In this document: positions 61,499-64,000 of the stretch, one piece after another
How positions within the stretch are numbered: the stretch's first letter is position 1
How the letters are laid out: each line of letters begins with the position of its first letter
Origin: Paraplanobispora siamensis
Lineage (GTDB): Bacteria > Actinomycetota > Actinomycetes > Streptosporangiales > Streptosporangiaceae
Length of the DNA: 64,000 nt
Direction of reading: 5' to 3'
Assembly (NCBI RefSeq): GCF_016863175.1
Contig: NZ_BOOJ01000022.1
Span: 62,001 to 126,000, forward strand
Position numbers and translations under genes: made by a program
The notes under the pieces: generated by a model
Seen by the model: only the letters and a program-made list of their open reading frames with translations
Databases searched by the model: none
Told to the model about the DNA's origin: nothing

Positions 61499-62125
61499 TC
61501 AGGCGGTTTGCAGGGCGCTCAGCAGGTCTGTGGCGAGCTGGTGGGACACGCCCAGCCGGGCGCGCAGGGTGTCGCGGGTGATCGGTCGGCCGTGGGTGGC
61601 GTGGTAGTCGTCGGCTACACGCCGGGCGTAATCGACGAGTTCGGATGCGGGTTCGGCGGAGACGAGCGCAGGAACTTCGGCCGGTCCGGTGACGATCTCC
61701 GGGGCAGACTCCGGCAGCGGTACCGGGGACGGTTCGGGGTGAGGAGCCGAGGCGCGGCGTTCCAGCATGGAGACGGCGGTCAGGAATGCGCCCGCCGGGG
61801 TCGCGGCGCAGATCCATCCCCACGCCGACGGGTCGGCCTGGTTGAGGTTGGCGGCCAGGGACAGGACGATCCCGGCGGTCAGGACCAGGGTCGGCCAGGA
61901 GATCGGTCCGGAGCGGACGCGGCCGGTCTTCTTGTCGCGCTGGCGTTCCCGGGCGGCCATCACGCAGGTGAGGTCGATGCACACGGCCACCGCCCAGGCC
62001 ATCCAGCCGGACTGCCCGTGTTCGGTGGCCGTGTCGCGGATGTGGGTGAACGATCCGGCACCCGCAATGACAGCCAGGATCAGAATCGGTCCGGAGTCCA
62101 GCAGTCGGCAGGCAAGGCGTCGCAT
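61499..62125 (-). CDS. DUF2637 family membrane protein
   Basis: The 208-residue protein has three or four helices in its first 125 residues (LLDSGPILILAVIAGAGSFTHIRDTA, GWMAWAVAVCIDLTCVMAARERQR, PTLVLTAGIVLSLAANLNQADP, WGWICAATPAGAFLTAVSMLE). A Pro-rich linker leads to a small C-terminal winged-helix-like domain (PITRDTLRARLGVSHQLATDLLSAL). DUF2637 proteins accompany TraB and Spd genes on AICEs. Confidence 0.85.
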   Translation of the reverse strand: MRRLACRLLDSGPILILAVIAGAGSFTHIRDTATEHGQSGWMAWAVAVCIDLTCVMAARERQRDKKTGRVRSGPISWPTLVLTAGIVLSLAANLNQADPSAWGWICAATPAGAFLTAVSMLERRASAPHPEPSPVPLPESAPEIVTGPAEVPALVSAEPASELVDYARRVADDYHATHGRPITRDTLRARLGVSHQLATDLLSALQTA

Positions 62126-62149
62126 CGCATCCCCCTTTCAAGTGATCGT

Positions 62150-63499
62150 TCAGGCCTTGAGCAGCTCGTCGAGGTCGGCATCGTTGATCTCGGCGTCGTG
62201 GGTGCCTTCGGTGAGATCGGCCCAGGACGGGGTCAGATCGGCATACATCCGGGCGGCGTGTTCGGCCGCGTGCTCGGCGACGTAGAAGGAGCGCGCCCGA
62301 TACCACTGGCCGTCTTGAGAGGCCACGATGGCGACGCCGGGTGTCTCAGCGGCGATCGAGCGAGCCGAGACCAGGGCGGCCGGGTCGAGATCGCCCAGGG
62401 TCATGGTCGCGGTCTCCGGATCGTTGACCCGGTGGCAGATGCGTCCGGAGCACTGCGCGCGGAGTGCGGTCACGCCGGGGCCGAGGTCGGAGCCGATGCG
62501 CTGGCCGCAGCAGAACAGGTAGATCCCGAAGGCCCGCCCGAGCTGCGCCACCCGCAGGAGCGCAGTCGAGGTCTTGGCGATCTCGTCTTTCTCGCTCTTG
62601 TCGGCCATCAGGTACAGCTCGGCCAGCTCGTCGACCAAGACCACGATCGGGACCGGGCGGATCGCCGGCGGGAGCTGCCAGATGTTGCGTGCCCCGGCTT
62701 GGCGGCACAGGCCCATGCGGTCGGCCATCAGCGCCACCAGGTCATCGAGCAGGCTGACCGACTCGGTGCGGCAGGTTGCCAGGGCCGACAGCCGAGGCGC
62801 GTAGGGGGTGAACTCCACGCCGCCCTTGAGGTCGAAGCCGACCAGGGCCACCGGTTGCGGTGCCAGTCCGACGATCAGGGCATTGGCGAGGTTGGACTTG
62901 CCGGACTGGGTGGCTCCGGCGTTCATCCAGTGCGGGACCGTACGGAAGTCGAGCACCCAGGGTTGGCCGGTCTCCAGTCGTCCCACGGTGACCTTCAGCA
63001 GTTCCGTAGAGGCCGGGATCTGGTCGACCCGCACCAGTGGATCCCGCATGGTGGCGGCCAGCACGATCCGGCCGGGGCGCGGGGAGGAGACCCGGACGGC
63101 GTGCACCCGCCAGGAGTGGGCGAGTTTCTCAGCGGCCTGGTTGTAGTCCTCGGGAGTCTGCCCTTCCAGGGTGTGCAGGGTGACGCGCCAGCCGTAGCGG
63201 GTGGGCTTGGGCAGCCACATCCACGGCTTGGTGTCGACGGCGACCCGTTTGAAGCGGCGGCGGACCGTCACGGTGCCGGTGGAGACGAGGGCACTGGGAG
63301 CGAGAGTGAACCAGAAGCGTTGGCGCTTCTTAGTCAGCCCGCAGCCCAGAGCGATCTTGCGCCAGGTGGCCCGGACTGTGATGGCGGTCAGCGGGTAGCC
63401 GATCAGCAGCCAGAAGGATCGGTAGTGGGTGCGCCGCCAGACCCACAGGCACACCAGCAGGCAGAGCAGGCCGAGGAGTGACCAGAGGACGTCAGTCAC
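62150..63499 (-). CDS. traB: FtsK/SpoIIIE-type DNA translocase (TraB-like)
   Basis: This 449-residue protein has two N-terminal membrane helices (LLGLLCLLVCLWVW, FWLLIGYPLTAI) and a motor domain with Walker A GATQSGKSNLAN (about residue 198) and Walker B VPIVVLVDELAEL (about 290). A later LRAQCSGRICHRVND/ALVSARSIAAETPGVAIV region resembles FtsK-like motors. TraB hexamers pump double-stranded plasmid DNA between mycelial cells. It overlaps the preceding gene by 8 nt. Confidence 0.9.
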   Translation of the reverse strand: MTDVLWSLLGLLCLLVCLWVWRRTHYRSFWLLIGYPLTAITVRATWRKIALGCGLTKKRQRFWFTLAPSALVSTGTVTVRRRFKRVAVDTKPWMWLPKPTRYGWRVTLHTLEGQTPEDYNQAAEKLAHSWRVHAVRVSSPRPGRIVLAATMRDPLVRVDQIPASTELLKVTVGRLETGQPWVLDFRTVPHWMNAGATQSGKSNLANALIVGLAPQPVALVGFDLKGGVEFTPYAPRLSALATCRTESVSLLDDLVALMADRMGLCRQAGARNIWQLPPAIRPVPIVVLVDELAELYLMADKSEKDEIAKTSTALLRVAQLGRAFGIYLFCCGQRIGSDLGPGVTALRAQCSGRICHRVNDPETATMTLGDLDPAALVSARSIAAETPGVAIVASQDGQWYRARSFYVAEHAAEHAARMYADLTPSWADLTEGTHDAEINDADLDELLKA

Positions 63500-63845
63500 G
63501 TTCGCCTCCTGCCGGCTTGCCGGAGACGGGAACGATCGAGGCGGCCTTGTAGCTGATGCCCCAGCGCAGTTCGCCGTTGCGCATCTGCTCCCAGGGGTAG
63601 CCGATCATGCCGGTCGGGATGACGTCCTGGCCCTGGGTGATCGGGGGTTCGCCGGAGGTGCCGACCTTGACCAGTTCCATCCGGCCGAACTCGTCTTCGG
63701 CCAGCAGCACGGTCTCGTAGATGGTGTTGCCCTGCTTGTCGACCTTGATCTTGCCGCTCTCGTAGTCGAGCAGGCGGGGACGGGGTGCCTTGGCGCAGCT
63801 GAAGCGCAGGCGGTGGGCGTCGACGGGGATCGGGATGTTGCGCAT
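63492..63845 (-). CDS. First gene of AICE operon, uncharacterised
   Basis: The 117-residue protein MRNIPIPVDAHRLRFSCAKAPRPRLLDYESGKIKVDKQGNTIYETVLLAEDEFGRMELVKVG resembles small proteins that precede traB on AICEs. AAGGAGG lies 9 nt before the ATG. It overlaps traB by 8 nt. Function unknown. Confidence 0.75.
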   Translation of the reverse strand: MRNIPIPVDAHRLRFSCAKAPRPRLLDYESGKIKVDKQGNTIYETVLLAEDEFGRMELVKVGTSGEPPITQGQDVIPTGMIGYPWEQMRNGELRWGISYKAASIVPVSGKPAGGERD

Positions 63846-63870
63846 GATGGGTGACCTCCTTATTCATCCT

Positions 63871-63906
63871 GGTCAACATAGTTAACCTAGTTGGCTGGGT
63901 TGTCAA
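63871..63906 (-). promoter_or_regulatory. AICE operon promoter and 9-bp direct repeats
   Basis: On the minus strand TTGACA (63901-63906) and TAACTA (63879-63884) are 16 bp apart. On the plus strand three 9-mers, AACATAGTT, AACCTAGTT and GGCTGGGTT, are in tandem from 63875 to 63901. They could be repressor sites controlling transfer and replication. Confidence 0.6.
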
Positions 63907-63976
63907 TGTGCTCGTGGTTGGCTTGGTCGCCGCCCTGTGCTGAACTAGAGGCACTGACGGCGAAATGAGGGGCGGG

Positions 63977-64000
63977 ATGGTCAAGCACACCGGGCGGCCC
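63977..64000 (+). CDS. Start of a probable GntR-type regulator gene (cut by window)
   Basis: An ATG with GAGG 6 nt upstream is divergent from the tra operon, and its first eight codons encode MVKHTGRP. AICE GntR regulators often open like this before the HTH. Only 24 nt are available. Confidence 0.45.

Larger units (their letters stand above)
56966..64000. mobile_element. Actinomycete integrative and conjugative element (left part), at tRNA-Arg
   Basis: From the tRNA-Arg 3' end to the window edge lies a minus-strand operon of small hypothetical protein, FtsK/TraB translocase, DUF2637 protein, two small proteins, RepSA, excisionase and tyrosine integrase, with an unknown rightward gene between att and int. 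This set (int-xis-repSA plus a single TraB) defines AICEs such as pSAM2, which excise, replicate by rolling circle and transfer as double-stranded DNA. The right attachment site and the rest of the regulator gene are outside. Confidence 0.87.

Noticed and set aside
63496-63990. A 164-codon minus-strand frame at the right end
   Set aside because: It overlaps the 63845 gene in another frame, which has a ribosome binding site and family-like sequence.

Overview
The window is high-GC actinobacterial DNA. Third codon positions are almost always G or C, GTG starts are common, and no recognised gene looks foreign apart from the right-hand element. The gene order matches a block conserved across actinobacteria. 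In Mycobacterium tuberculosis terms (from memory) it runs ispE-ksgA, tatD-metS, rsmI-pmt, then glpR-rimJ-moeA-galU-fthC-Rv0991c-mscL. A ppk1-mutT1 pair lies at the left end. Gene content (O-mannosylation, TamR, a SepX/GlpR homologue, an AICE) suggests a filamentous actinomycete, perhaps Streptosporangiaceae; the family is inference.

Layout. 0-3.6 kb: polyphosphate genes (ppk1 C-terminus, MutT1-like Nudix/phosphatase, CYTH-CHAD protein). 3.7-5.1 kb: divergent tam/tamR with a double operator. 5.1-8.9 kb: ABC-F ATPase, ispE and ksgA. 9.0-12.3 kb: a membrane Ser/Thr kinase overlapping a secreted FG-GAP beta-propeller, at the place where rpfB often sits. 12.5-22.6 kb: tatD, metG, two membrane glycosyltransferases, and two protein O-mannosyltransferase paralogues on either side of rsmI. 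22.6-35.1 kb: an accessory stretch of small enzymes (VOC, Ddn-like, NmrA-like, dienelactone hydrolase, thiolase, DoxX, GNAT, PPOX, beta-lactamase fold), several paired with divergent HxlR or TetR regulators and clear palindromic operators, plus a wrecked ECF sigma gene. 35.3-42.1 kb: a less GC-rich patchwork of DUF2716, SMI1/KNR4, ankyrin and pentapeptide-repeat proteins and unknown small proteins. It resembles stranded immunity genes, and its right part is bounded by an intact tRNA-Ala and a duplicated tRNA-Ala 3' half. 42.3-47.5 kb: the molybdopterin/cell-division block (SepX/GlpR, RimJ-like, Mog, MoaC, MoeA/Glp, GalU, 5-FCL). 47.6-56.8 kb: antiporter, FmdB/Ruc-like protein behind a CIRCE-like operator, an MFS exporter fused to a winged helix, MTA phosphorylase, SAF-domain protein, MscL, VanY-like peptidase and a Gly-rich surface protein. 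56.97 kb to the end: an actinomycete integrative and conjugative element (AICE) at tRNA-Arg(CCT), with integrase, excisionase, RepSA, DUF2637 and FtsK/TraB genes in one leftward operon. Its right end lies outside the window.

Many housekeeping genes here have no Shine-Dalgarno sequence. Instead they carry a TANNNT-like -10 hexamer 6-8 nt before the start codon, which points to leaderless transcripts; the AICE genes use ordinary ribosome binding sites. No CRISPR array, rRNA operon or convincing insertion sequence was seen.
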